Position numbers and translations under genes: made by a program. The notes under the pieces were generated by a model. That model saw nothing but the letters and a program-made list of their open reading frames with translations, ran no database searches and was not told the DNA's origin. This document shows positions 12,064-22,522 of a stretch of 64,000 nt of DNA, piece after piece. Within the stretch, counting starts at the first letter, position 1. Each line of letters starts with the position of its first letter. The stretch is from Botryosphaeria dothidea. Its lineage: Eukaryota > Ascomycota > Dothideomycetes > Botryosphaeriales > Botryosphaeriaceae. The stretch spans positions 1,054,001 to 1,118,000 of the forward strand of contig WWBZ02000033.1 of the NCBI GenBank assembly GCA_011503125.2, given 5' to 3'.

Positions 12064-14380
12064 GTGGCGCGCCCCCGCCGGGCTCCCTCCGAGCAGCCGT
12101 TTCATTCTCCACAATATATAGTCTGATGGGCAGCCGAAGCTGATTGTTGACGGAACTTCGACAATGAAGCGCGCCCGTCGGAGAGATACCCCAGCCCGTT
12201 GCCGCCGGTCGATGGAGGGAGGTCGTACGTGAACGGTTGCTTTTTCAGGAGAGATGGGCAGTTGGTGTAATTGGCAGACAGGGCATTCGATTCGGGAGTT
12301 GAGCTGCATCTTGGTGCATCGTACCGTGGGGTCCTGGTATGCATGGAAAAGAGGGGTGTGGTGTTGTAAGGATCGCCAATTGGCTCTTCGTATGTGGAAT
12401 TACTTCACGTAAAATATTTTTGCGCATATCAGCTGCCTGATGTGCGATTTTCCGGTCCACAATTGGAGATTTCTCACATACTGTTGCAAGGAACAGCAGA
12501 GTCTTTGACGGCGTAGAGGTGGGTGCACAGAGACAGATCTGTGGAGTGTACGGCCAATGATTGCTTCCACATACCATGCGCTTGGTGTCAGTTTACTGTG
12601 GGGTATTTAACGCAACGCACTCCTGATATTCGGGGCCAAACAGTGGACTGAACCTACATCCGTATGGAGAGTAGTTGTTGTGAATGAGTGGGAGCGTAGG
12701 TCGGGATGGTCAAGCGAAGGGCGGCCAGCAACTTTGGGCAAAGAGGCTGGGCCTCATTTCGCCGCCGCTGAGGGTGTGCGTTTGTGGAGGATAGGTGCGG
12801 TTCAGCTGAGGATGGGGCGGCGGCGAGGTGTGTTTTGGAGTGTGGGTGTGTCGGCGCGTCTGCTGAGCGTGGATGACGGCGACAGAGCGCCTGGATTTGG
12901 TGACCGTCATTTTCATGCTGCACGAGGGGACGCTCGATGGCAATATGATCCCAAGCAACCTGGTTGTAGCAGTGACGTTGGTGAAGCAGGTGTCCGCAAG
13001 TGACGCGGTGGGAGGTAGGGGCGTTTCGAGGCGAGGCAGATGGGCAGCATGCGCCGCGAGTCAACACCATGAGGATGCCGTGATGGTGATGGTGAAACTG
13101 GTGAACGGGATGACACGGCGAAGGGCGACGCGTCAAAGGACGCAACACCTGTCACGAGCGCTCACCGAGATCATTGAAGTCCAAAAACCAAGCTCTTCCT
13201 CGAAGGCCTGCTCATGGCAGACCAATCAACGAAAAGCAGCCTCAGAAAACCTCCTCACTGGCTGACTTTTGGGGAAAAAACTTCAAAGTGAGAAAAACCC
13301 CCGTCGCACGAGCTGATTGCAAGACCCGATTGCGCTCGTGCGGCTTGTGTCGACAGATGACCAAATTAGACCCTGGCTCCCGGTGCCTCCCTGAGGTGCC
13401 TCCAGAAAAGACAGAGCGCTTGATTGACCCCAGGGCGCACGGCTCCACTTGATCGGAGGAGTCCGCAAAAGAGTCCCTCGTTATCCTCCGAATGGGGGAT
13501 CCAGGGAAGGTCTAATCCCCTAAGCCTTTGGCAAAGGAGATGGGTGGAGAAAAAAAAAGACGTTTAAGCGGGGGGTGGAGGGGTTTATATACTGATGGGG
13601 GAGCGAGGACAGTTTCCAGGATGTTCATGGGGCTAAACATAAATGGGATCTCTGCAGGCAGATGTCGGGGTATAGATATTCTTTTCTGCCGTAAAGGCAG
13701 GTGCGTGCCTGCGGACCGGTCCGTGTGGCTGCCTACTCGGGCGGCCATGCAAACGGAGCTGCGCAGGGACTCCGGGAAGTAGACGCACCACACTCCTACC
13801 ATGACCGCCCGCAGGGCGCCTCTATGATCTACTTGCAGTAGTTTCTCATGACGAATGACTCGCTGTGAGTGAGGTCTACACAGCACTGTGATTCACGGAA
13901 GCCAGGCGGTTCAAAGAAGCTGCTGGGCGCTTGTGCCTGCTTCATTCAGAAGGAGCTGTTTTGGCTAAGATGCCATGACGGTATAATCATCTGCAATACT
14001 GGGAGATCTGAAGAGAGGAGTGAGGTGGTGTCTGCTGCATGTTTGTGCTTCACAATCTACAATGTCCGTTTCATTGCCTGATTGGGTATGCCGATGTGAC
14101 TCATGTGGCGTAGCACACGTCAAGTGCCGGTGCTTATGGGCTCCAGCACAATCACTATGATACATCATGAACAATGACATTCACTAACTAACTATAATTG
14201 CACTTCCAACTGTCTAACACCTCTACCACCAAACTGGTAGTATAAGACATCTTTCTTCATCTTGTTCGACTACCAAAACACAACACACGAACAACCCCGC
14301 CCCCACATCGCGCCATCTCATTCCTCACGTGCAAAACGAACAAAACCAACACCAACATCCCTTTCCGCTCTCTAAGAAAC
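12064..14380. other. 2.3-kb intergenic region, no gene recognised
   Basis: Both strands carry frames of 60-165 codons (for example 12873-13265 forward, 12654-13148 reverse), but none has a family motif, a convincing start or an intron structure. The last 150 bp before 14381 is AC-rich leader of the RtcB-like gene. Confidence 0.45.
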
Positions 14381-16075
14381 ATGCCTTTAACGCGCTTAAC
14401 CGTGGCGCTCAACACGAACCGCAACACAAAAACGGTCCTCCTCCTCCCAAGAACCTCGCCCGCCGACCCAGCAAGCGGGCCCACCTCCATCCACGCGCAG
14501 GTCCTCAAGTCCGCGCAAACGAAGCTCCGCCTGAAAGTCAAGAAACCCAACGCACCGCGCTTCTTCGTCGCGAGAACCGGCGCCGAGCTGCTGGCGCCCG
14601 ACGACTGGGCGCGCGCCTTCCACGACGACGCGTTCCTGCTGATCAGCGCGGGCGAGGACTTCGTGGGCAAGAAGGAGGCTCCCGCCGCGGATGCCAATCC
14701 GGACGCAACCGTCGCCGTCCTGGCGCGCGCGGCGGACGTCGACACGGCGGCGCTGACGCAGCTGCGCGTGACGGCTACGTCGCTGCCGGGTATCGTGCAT
14801 GCGGCTGGCCAGCCGGATCTTCACCCTGGTAACAAGTTCCCGATCGGTGCGGTGTTTGTGAGTAAAGGATGGATTCATCCGCCGCTGATTGGGGGCGATA
14901 TTGGATGTGGGATGGCGTGGTACAAGACTACGCTGTCAAGAAGCCAGGTCGATGGTGAGAAGGGAAAGAAGGTCGCGGAGCAGCTGAGGGGTCTGGAAGG
15001 GCCTTGGAGGGAGCAAGCTGAGAGAGAATACTGGATGGGTGAAGGAAACTCGGCTGGTGAAGAGTGGGATCGAAGTCTGGGTACGATTGGCGCGGGTAAC
15101 CACTTCGTGGAGATTCAGGTGGTGGAGAAGGCGGATGAAGAGTTGGAATTGAAGGAAGGAGAGGTGCTGCTATTGGTGCATTCAGGCTCTAGAGGGTATG
15201 GCGGCGACATCTTGAAGCGGTACGCAGCTGATGGGCACAATTCGCTGAAGGAGGGCGAGGAGGTGACGAGCGCGTATCTTGAGGAGCATGACCGCGCTTG
15301 CCGATGGGCGAAGGCGAATCGCGACCTTATTGCTCTGCGCTTCTTCGACGTGCTGGAGCCGGGTGGAGCATGGTCCGTTGGCAGTGATGTTCAACAATCG
15401 GTCGTCGAGGGTTTCCGCAAGGATGTTCAGACACGAAAGGTTGTCGACATCTGGCACAACAACGTCCAGCGCATGGAGTGGCCTCCGAAAACGCCGAATG
15501 ATGCCCCATCACTTTCTGGTATCACGACCGCGGCTTCATCGCTCAGCCTCTCTTCTTCACCGGAGTCTCAGCAATACGCCTACATTCACCGTAAAGGCGC
15601 AGCACCCACACTCGACCCAGACACATTCAACCCTCTAGCCATCCTCCCGCTCCCTGGCAGTCGTGCTACTCCGACGGTCATCCTGACACCTACCTTTTCA
15701 CCCTTGAACGCTCATGGCGCTACTAATGCGCTCTCCCTCGCCCATGGCGCAGGCCGCGCCATGTCCCGCGCAAAGGCGCTGCAAAGCCTGTGTAACAAGT
15801 ACAAAGGTGATGCTGAGGGGTTACTGAGGCCTGGCAAGGTTGCGGCGTCTGCCGCTGCAGCTGCAGGGACAGAAGGAGACCAAGGAATTGGTAAAGATGC
15901 AGAGAAGGGAGCAGGGACATGGGTTGTTTGTGAGGAGAAGCAATTGGTGTGGGAGGAGGCACCGGAGGCATACAAGGATGTCTGGGCTGTGGCAGGGGAT
16001 TTGATCGGGGCAGGAGCGGCGGAGATTAGGGGTTGGTGTGCGCCGAGGATCAGTTACAAAGTGAGAAACACGTGA
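14381..16075 (+). CDS. RtcB-like RNA ligase (3'-phosphate or 2',3'-cyclic-phosphate ligase family), single exon
   Basis: One uninterrupted frame of 564 residues. All RtcB active-site blocks are present in order: GGDIGCGM with metal ligand C176, GNHF with H241, HSGSRG with H267, HNN with H359, HRKGAAPT (about 403), and HGAGR with H455, the residue that forms the GMP intermediate in characterised RtcB. RtcB enzymes join RNA 3'-phosphate ends to 5'-OH ends using GTP and Mn. Most fungi splice tRNA with Trl1 instead, so the role here is open: RNA repair is the likely option. Versus bacterial RtcB (about 400-480 residues) it has an N-terminal extension and an Ala/Gly-rich insert near 490-515. Relatives are often labelled release factor H-coupled RctB. 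No prfH-like gene is seen nearby. Confidence 0.88.
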   Translation: MPLTRLTVALNTNRNTKTVLLLPRTSPADPASGPTSIHAQVLKSAQTKLRLKVKKPNAPRFFVARTGAELLAPDDWARAFHDDAFLLISAGEDFVGKKEAPAADANPDATVAVLARAADVDTAALTQLRVTATSLPGIVHAAGQPDLHPGNKFPIGAVFVSKGWIHPPLIGGDIGCGMAWYKTTLSRSQVDGEKGKKVAEQLRGLEGPWREQAEREYWMGEGNSAGEEWDRSLGTIGAGNHFVEIQVVEKADEELELKEGEVLLLVHSGSRGYGGDILKRYAADGHNSLKEGEEVTSAYLEEHDRACRWAKANRDLIALRFFDVLEPGGAWSVGSDVQQSVVEGFRKDVQTRKVVDIWHNNVQRMEWPPKTPNDAPSLSGITTAASSLSLSSSPESQQYAYIHRKGAAPTLDPDTFNPLAILPLPGSRATPTVILTPTFSPLNAHGATNALSLAHGAGRAMSRAKALQSLCNKYKGDAEGLLRPGKVAASAAAAAGTEGDQGIGKDAEKGAGTWVVCEEKQLVWEEAPEAYKDVWAVAGDLIGAGAAEIRGWCAPRISYKVRNT

Positions 16076-17368
16076 AGCGCGATATGGGAAGGAAAGGACT
16101 AGAAGGGTTGGGTTCATGCAAAGTTGACGCAGCCATCAGTGCGTACATGTACACGAAATGTCAGCACATGTAAGCCCAGGATGGCTGTTTTGTTCTAGAC
16201 TCGGGAATGTTATAGTCTCATCATAGAGCAGCAGCAAAGCATCGAGGGAAAATTCCTTTAGAGAAGCTACGATAAAATTAGTCAAGATAGAATTGTAGAG
16301 GTTGATTCCTACTTACTGCGGTTTAGTGAAGAACCCGGCGCTTCGGACAGCTGCTTCGGCTGGGCTGACCCAGACTAGTTACGGCGATTATGTACTCAAG
16401 CGGGAGATGACAGCATCGGCAGCTACCGCGCGTCCGCTTGTCAAAAAGCCGCGGATACGGGCGGAAGACTAGGTGCATGTGGTCGAGGCAACCTATCAGT
16501 ATCGAGAATGTTAGGGATCGCAGCGTCGGTAGGAAGCAGCCAAGAAGCGGCATGATGCTGCCAGCTGAGTTATTCGGGTCCTGTTCCCGGTTCAAAGGAA
16601 ACACCCGCAGCGATCTGCGGCCCAATTGCAAGCGACGGCGCTGGGCCGTCTCCCCTCGCAGAGCACGAGCGTAGTGGGGTTGAGTCGACACAACAGGCCA
16701 ATGCCGAAACGGCTATCTCGCCGCTAAGCTGCACACTAACGGGGCAGCAGCGGCGTCGAGTCGAGGCGCGTGAAGGCCAGAGGTCTCGATGCCGCGGTCC
16801 CGCCAACTGGTCTCCACAACGCACAGAACCCGACGCTCTGCGCCTCGCCTTTTTCGTGGGCTGGATGTGGGTGTTGCGGCCCCTCCACAGGTGCGTGACG
16901 AAACCATGGACTCGGGATGCCCGTCCAGTGCCAGCCGTCAGCAGCGGCTCAGAGGGATCAAAAAGGCCGCCAGACCCAGCAACCCGACACGGAACCGGCG
17001 ATCCTTCATTCGCACGTGGCTGCGTCTCAAGAATCATCCGCAACTTGATGAAAGAGCAATCGAAGATGCAGGCGCGCACCGGCTAGCCCGCTTGCGGTAG
17101 TGGGGTCATGGGCCTGCGCTGTGCCGCAAGAACAACACACTGCTAACAAAACCACACTAATGCGCCTGCCAGATCGTCCTCGAGTGAGCTGATAAGTCGA
17201 CGGGTGGGGTAATAGAGCCCAAACTATCCGACGCGCCAAAGCTTCCCCCGCTCAATACTTTACCTCTTATTTTGCCGCCAGCTACCCAACACCGTTTCTC
17301 CGCTCTTCGCTCACCCTCTCTTCAGCTCTTTGCTCCGAGCAACTGCTCTTTCCCGCTTTGATGCAGAC
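16076..17368. other. 1.3-kb intergenic region, no gene recognised
   Basis: No supported gene. Frames between 16323 and 17240 are shared shadow frames on both strands without motif. The segment 17240-17368 is a CT-rich leader in front of the P450 start. Confidence 0.5.
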
Positions 17369-19238
17369 ATGACTCTCCACGTTCTGCACCTTGCGGGTGC
17401 TGACATGCCCATCAGCAGTGCCACCCTCGTCTTGGCCACCGCGGTAATCCTCTTGCCGTTTCTGGTGTGGAAATTTGTCTTCCAGGATGAACAACCGTAC
17501 CCGGGTATTCCGATGCTGGACACGAAGGAGGAGGGCGAGAAGACCAACTCCGAAGCGAAGAAGCGCTACCTGCTGAAGGCGAAGGAAATTCTACACCAGG
17601 GCATGGCGAAGGTGAGTTTTGAGCCAATATTGCTGTGAAGAAGTGTTATTGACCGCTTAACAGTTCAACGGAAGACCCTTTCAAATCATTGGTCGAAACG
17701 GACCTATTGTCGTCATCCCTACAGCTTTCGCCAATGAGGTCCGGAACGACACGAGATTGTCAATTGCTGGACAGCTGGCAAAGGTGTGTACCGGCTTATC
17801 CCTATTGTGCCCAGATCTGGAACATGGTTGAGGCATCTCGAACTTTCACTGATATCCCGTTCAGGATTTCTTCCCAACGTACCCCGGGTTGGAGCCATTT
17901 GGTGCAAGCGTCTCAAACGACATCTTCCAGGACATGATCAGAAAGAACCTCACTCAACTGATAGGTACGCAAATATTATTCCTAACGAAATCGGACATCT
18001 CGTTCCTCCAAATATTGTTGAGAGACAAAGGGCAAATTGGAGGGAAGAGAAAGAAAATATACGAGACTAACCCAACGATAGGTGGTATGACGCCAGACCT
18101 CTCCAAGGAGTTGAACCGCATCCTCGGTGAACTACTCCCCACCAGCAAAGAATGGTCTGAAATCAAGTTCCACCGCCTCTGCCTCATGATTCCCTCTCAA
18201 GTCTCCGCCAAAGTCTTCCTGGGCGAACCGCTCTGCCACAACAAGGAATGGCTGGATATCTCCATCAAGTACACCGTTGACTCATTCATCGCTGCTCGCA
18301 AACTGCGCGTCACGCCGCCATTCCTCCGGCCCATCCTTCACTACTTCATGCCTGAGATGAAGGTCATCAAGAAGGAGGTGGCTCGCGCCCGTGAGCTTAT
18401 CGAGCCGGAAGTCGAAAAGCGCAGGAAGGCCCGCGCTGAGGCCCTGGCCGCCGGGAAGGAGCCGCCCAAGGCTATGGACTCCTTGGCGTGGCTGGATGAG
18501 GTTGCCGCGGGCAGGCCATTCGATGTCGCCCTGGCCCAGTTATTGCTTTCCGTGGCGGCAACACACACGTCCGTGAGAACAATCGTCGCGCTGATGTATG
18601 ACCTGGTCGAGAATCCGCACTACATCGATCTTCTCAGGGAGGAGACCAAGGAAGTCCTGGAGGCAGATGGCGGATGGAACAAGAACAGTCTGTACAAGAT
18701 GAAACTCATGGACAGTGTGATGAAAGAGAGCCAGAGGATGCACGTTGTTGCTGCGCGTAAGTTTTCTGCCCTTTGACCAGCCTCTTCATGACGACTCACC
18801 ACACAGCATTCAGTGACTATGAACCGTCGCGTCATGGAGCCATTCAAGCTCTCCGATGGAACCTATCTCCCCAAAGGCGCCATCGTCGCCGTCCCGACCC
18901 ATGAGCTTACCGAAGAGGCCCATTGGCCCGAAGCGGACAAGTTCGATGGCCATCGCTTCCTCCGCATGCGCCAGGAACCTGGTCAGGAGACTCGCTGGCA
19001 GTTCGTCTCCACTTCGCCGGACCACCTTGGGTTTGGACATGGCCTGCATTCTTGTCCAGGAAGGTTCTTTGCGAGCAATGCTACCAAGATCACTCTGATC
19101 CATATGCTTATGAAGTGGGACTGGAAGCTTGTGGATGGTCAGAAACGCTCCCCGCAGAGTAGGTGGCAGTCGGAGTTTGCGCCGGATCCGGAGGCGACCA
19201 TCATGGTGAGGGCGAGAGAGTCGGAGATTCAGTTTTAA
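17369..19238 (+). CDS. cytochrome P450 monooxygenase, five exons
   Basis: Exons 17369-17611, 17664-17783, 17865-17964, 18082-18756 and 18814-19238 give 520 residues. An N-terminal membrane anchor (LVLATAVILLPFLVWKFVF, about 20-40) points to the ER. P450 landmarks follow: I-helix region SVAATHTSVRTI, K-helix ExxR as KESQR, and heme loop FGHGLHSCPGRF with the iron-ligand Cys about 460. The pattern resembles the fungal ent-kaurene-oxidase-like and related secondary-metabolism P450s. Intron 3 (117 bp) is stop-free and a multiple of three, so retention would insert 39 residues. The acceptor of intron 4 at 18813 is chosen for phase and matches the TMNRRV strand. No backbone synthase gene lies nearby in the window; substrate unknown. 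Confidence 0.9.
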
Positions 19239-20021
19239 CGAGTCGTGGGAAAGGGCGTTTTGGGAGTCTTGAGCATGCATTCACAGTACTAGCGCAGGCT
19301 TGAATCCACGAGGAGGTACCGTAGCTAGAGAGTTGATGGGACAACGTAGTTCCCATTACGGTAGACCATACTCGAGCTAAGGTTACAACAGGCGTACAAA
19401 ATCTCCTTGCAGGTGACCGCCCTGGAAATATCAACAGACAAATCAATGTTAGATTGCAAGTGCTTGAAATCATGCCACTTCACGTAGCGAAACCCATCGA
19501 AAATAATGTCCAAATATGCTTGGTCTGTTAGCCGTTTTCAACATGTAAGTGTTACACCCGATGGTTGCGGAACATGCGCTTCCTCCAGACAGCACAGCAG
19601 CCGAAGATGTCTTACCTCATGTGCTAGGACGAGTCAGTGATACAAAAGCCGCTAATTGCAGATTCCCATGCAATTGAACGACGTACCCCCCCTCCAATTT
19701 TACAGTTAATCCGCGCTTCTCAACCGTGTCACCCATATTCATCCAGCATCATGGTTACTAACAACAGCACGCCGCCGCCCTCAAGATACAGCTTCACTTG
19801 AACACAACTCACCGGTCTCTCCTACTTCAAATATTCTTGGCAAGTTTCCAAATTTACTTCACTGAAACAGAGAATTGCAAAACGTCATAAAAATCTTTTA
19901 ATCTATGGTCGTTCGGGTCGATATCCGAGTCGACGGCGTTTTTCGGTATGGATTCCGCAGCGGCAAAGCTACCGGGGAAATAAAAATTACTTTATCTGCT
20001 CAATGGCAGTTGAGGTCAGGC
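19239..20021. other. convergent intergenic region, no gene recognised
   Basis: 3' regions of the convergent P450 and FAD oxidoreductase genes. No coding signal; AT-rich patches (for example near 19890-19905) could be polyadenylation regions. Confidence 0.5.
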
Positions 20022-21393
20022 TTACTGATCAAACTCGCCGGCATAGAGAGCTTGTCCAGGTTCGTCGTTCATGATCTTCCAGAGGGAGCGGGCATCCAAA
20101 TGCGCTCTCTTGGCGAGGCCACCGTTCGCAAGGTCCCTCTCTCCGTCCTCCTTCTCGAGCTTGACTGCACAACTCATTAGTCTACTTTTCAAAGCCCCCG
20201 CAAATCACACGAAAACTTACCATGCAAGCCGACAGCCGCCCGCTTACCGCTCCACAGGGCATGCGGCAAGTTCGTCGAGTTGTCCGTGTTCGCATCGCCG
20301 ACCGCATACACGCCAGGCACGTTCGTCAGCAGGCTGCTCGACTGGTTCGCGTACAGGCGCTCGCTGTAGATGGTCACGCCCAAGTCCCGCCCGACGCCCG
20401 ACGCCTGCTCCTTGGGGAACGACACCAGGAAGGCGGCGCGCTCGACGGACGCGCCCTCGGTGAAGTCGACGCGGAAGAGGTCGTACTCGGGCACGCTCGG
20501 CAGGCTCGGGTCGGCGTCCCTGTAGGCGTCGTTGCCGTCCTTCAGGCGGTCGATGGCCGCGATCGTGCGGTTCTCGATGGTGACGTTGTGCAGCGCCAGG
20601 TACTCCTCCCACTGCGGGTAGGCCGCCGTCGCGGCGGCGCGGCCCTCAGGCGTGTCGGTGCCGTTGACGAAGGCGATGACGTCCTTGTTGAGCGTCAGGA
20701 TTTCCTGGACCGTGCTGGCGGCCTCGTCCAGCGGGACGAGCAGGCCGAGGCTCTGGTCGGCGTGCTCGTGGCCGTCGCACCAGGGGCACCAGAAGATCTA
20801 GGGAGCAATTAGCGTGAGTGCGGCCTCGGATATCATGAGAACCAAGTGTGCACTCACTCCTTGGGCCCAATTCTCCTGCAGGCCGGGGGTGTCGGGCAGC
20901 AGATCGCGGATTCCGGTGCCGAGGATGATCTTTCGGGCCCTGTAAGTCTCCTCGGTGCTGTTGGCACTTGTAGAGGAGACGGTGAAGGACGTGTAAGAGG
21001 AGTTGCCCGAAGAAGTGATTTTGGTCACGGTGCCATTGGTCCAGCTGATGGTGTCGTAATGGGCGAGCTGCTCACGGGCTGCGTAGCGGTAGTACGCAGG
21101 GGTGACACCTGCAGTTCTTAAGCTTAATGGATGTTTCAGAGCCGTGCCGAGACCTTATGCTTACCGTCGAACCCGAGCAGATCGTGGAGGTGGCGCGTCT
21201 TTGCGTTCCGATACTCTCCCGAATCAATGAGGAGGACATTTCTGCGGACGCGAGCAAGACCGCTCAAGGCACTCAAGCCCGAGGGACCGCCTCCCACGAT
21301 GATGGCATCGTACTCGGGGACCTGGCGGGGAATGACTGCTCCCCAAGAGAGAGTGATCGGGGTGAGCGGCAACAGGGAAGCAAGGCGGACCAT
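20022..21393 (-). CDS. secreted FAD-dependent thioredoxin-reductase-like oxidoreductase with CPWC motif, four exons
   Basis: Exons 21165-21393, 20858-21108, 20221-20797 and 20022-20164 give 399 residues. The start ATG at 21393 yields a signal-like N-terminus (MVRLASLLPLTPITLSWG). The frame is open 29 codons further upstream but that version would be less signal-like. An FAD-binding Rossmann motif AIIVGGGPSGLSAL occurs near residue 30. A redox-active C-x-x-C (C164-P-W-C167, then DGHEH) lies in the middle, and the C-terminal FAD motif reads GVYAVGDAN. This is the class-II pyridine-nucleotide disulfide oxidoreductase fold, like thioredoxin reductase and GliT-type dithiol oxidases. Probable role: disulfide formation or reduction in the secretory path. 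It is tail-to-tail with the P450, so joint regulation is only a guess. Confidence 0.85.
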
Positions 21394-22522
21394 ATTGGCG
21401 AAAACGAAGGACGCGAGCGGACTGGAGGACCAAAACAACAAAAGGGAGCCCGCCCAATTTAATAGTAGGACTCGATACACAGCACGAGCAAATTGTCACG
21501 AATTACGCCATGTATGTAGAGCGAGAATCATGGCGGAATGCCTGCCGTCCAGTTGCCCGATCGGTCGTCGATCTGCACAGACATGGTGTGCTGGGAACCT
21601 TGCGTGACCCATGACTCGGCTTCCTATTCGTCCACACTGTAGGTCTCCTGACTGCGCCCAATGGGAAGCAGCTTGCATGCTGCAAGCAATCCCCTTCTGC
21701 GGGTATGCGGGACTACATCATTGTCCCGATGCTTCCAGAACCGCTTCCGAGGAAACGCATACGCGCATGTTCTGCTCGCACGACGGCGGGTCCTTGCTTC
21801 GTTTCTGCTACGCGAGCAGGGATCCTGCCGTAGACCTCACTCGGGCCCCAGCGCAAACAAACCTCTGTGGTGTTGCCGCCAAGGCCCGTATCCAAGCGGC
21901 CGCATTGTACGCCTTGTGAGACAAATTTCGCAAACTGCCGGCGTACAGCAGCCCAGATCTGTTCTACAAAAATTCCCAGAGTAATGGTCGTTGTCCTGAG
22001 CGCCCTCACCAATAAATGTTGCGTAACTTGGCCCCAGGATAGGAAGGTACTACTGCCACGCTTTCAACGCGGTCTTCTGAGGGTGTTTCTTGGCCACCGC
22101 ACTCCTTTTTCTACGAAAGATAATGTTCGATGCCTTTGAATATTTGAAAACGAAAGGGGACCTTGATTCCATGTCTTGGCATTTGTTTGATGAAATTGAA
22201 CGCCACGATCTGAAAAGCAAGAGGAGACATGAGGCACTGAATGGTTCACTGGGACATCTTCTCGGAACAACAACAAATTGTGCTTCTGGAGGACTATCTC
22301 AGATCTTTTCATTTCACGAATAGGAGTAAATTTGAGGCAACAATACATGTGTTGGCTTGCTAGAGGAAAAGTCTCGTCCTAATGAATGACTTCTGGACGC
22401 CGAATTCCAAATACTAGTCGTTCCAACTTACTGAATGGTATACGGAAAAAAAAAAAGAACGTTAGAATTGAATACAAAGAAAACGATTTTGCTGCTTCCT
22501 TCGCGTTCTGGCTTGGCCATTC
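21394..22522. other. 1.1-kb intergenic region, start of AT-richer island
   Basis: No gene supported. Base composition turns AT-rich from about 21950 rightward (for example the poly-A run at 22446-22457). Short frames on both strands have no recognisable family. Confidence 0.45.

Noticed and set aside
12654..13265. Opposing frames of 100-165 codons
   Set aside because: They overlap on both strands, are His/Pro/Arg-biased and show no family motif or intron structure.
20222..20812. 196-codon forward frame
   Set aside because: Antisense of the FAD oxidoreductase exon 3; Arg/Val-rich shadow in GC-rich coding sequence.
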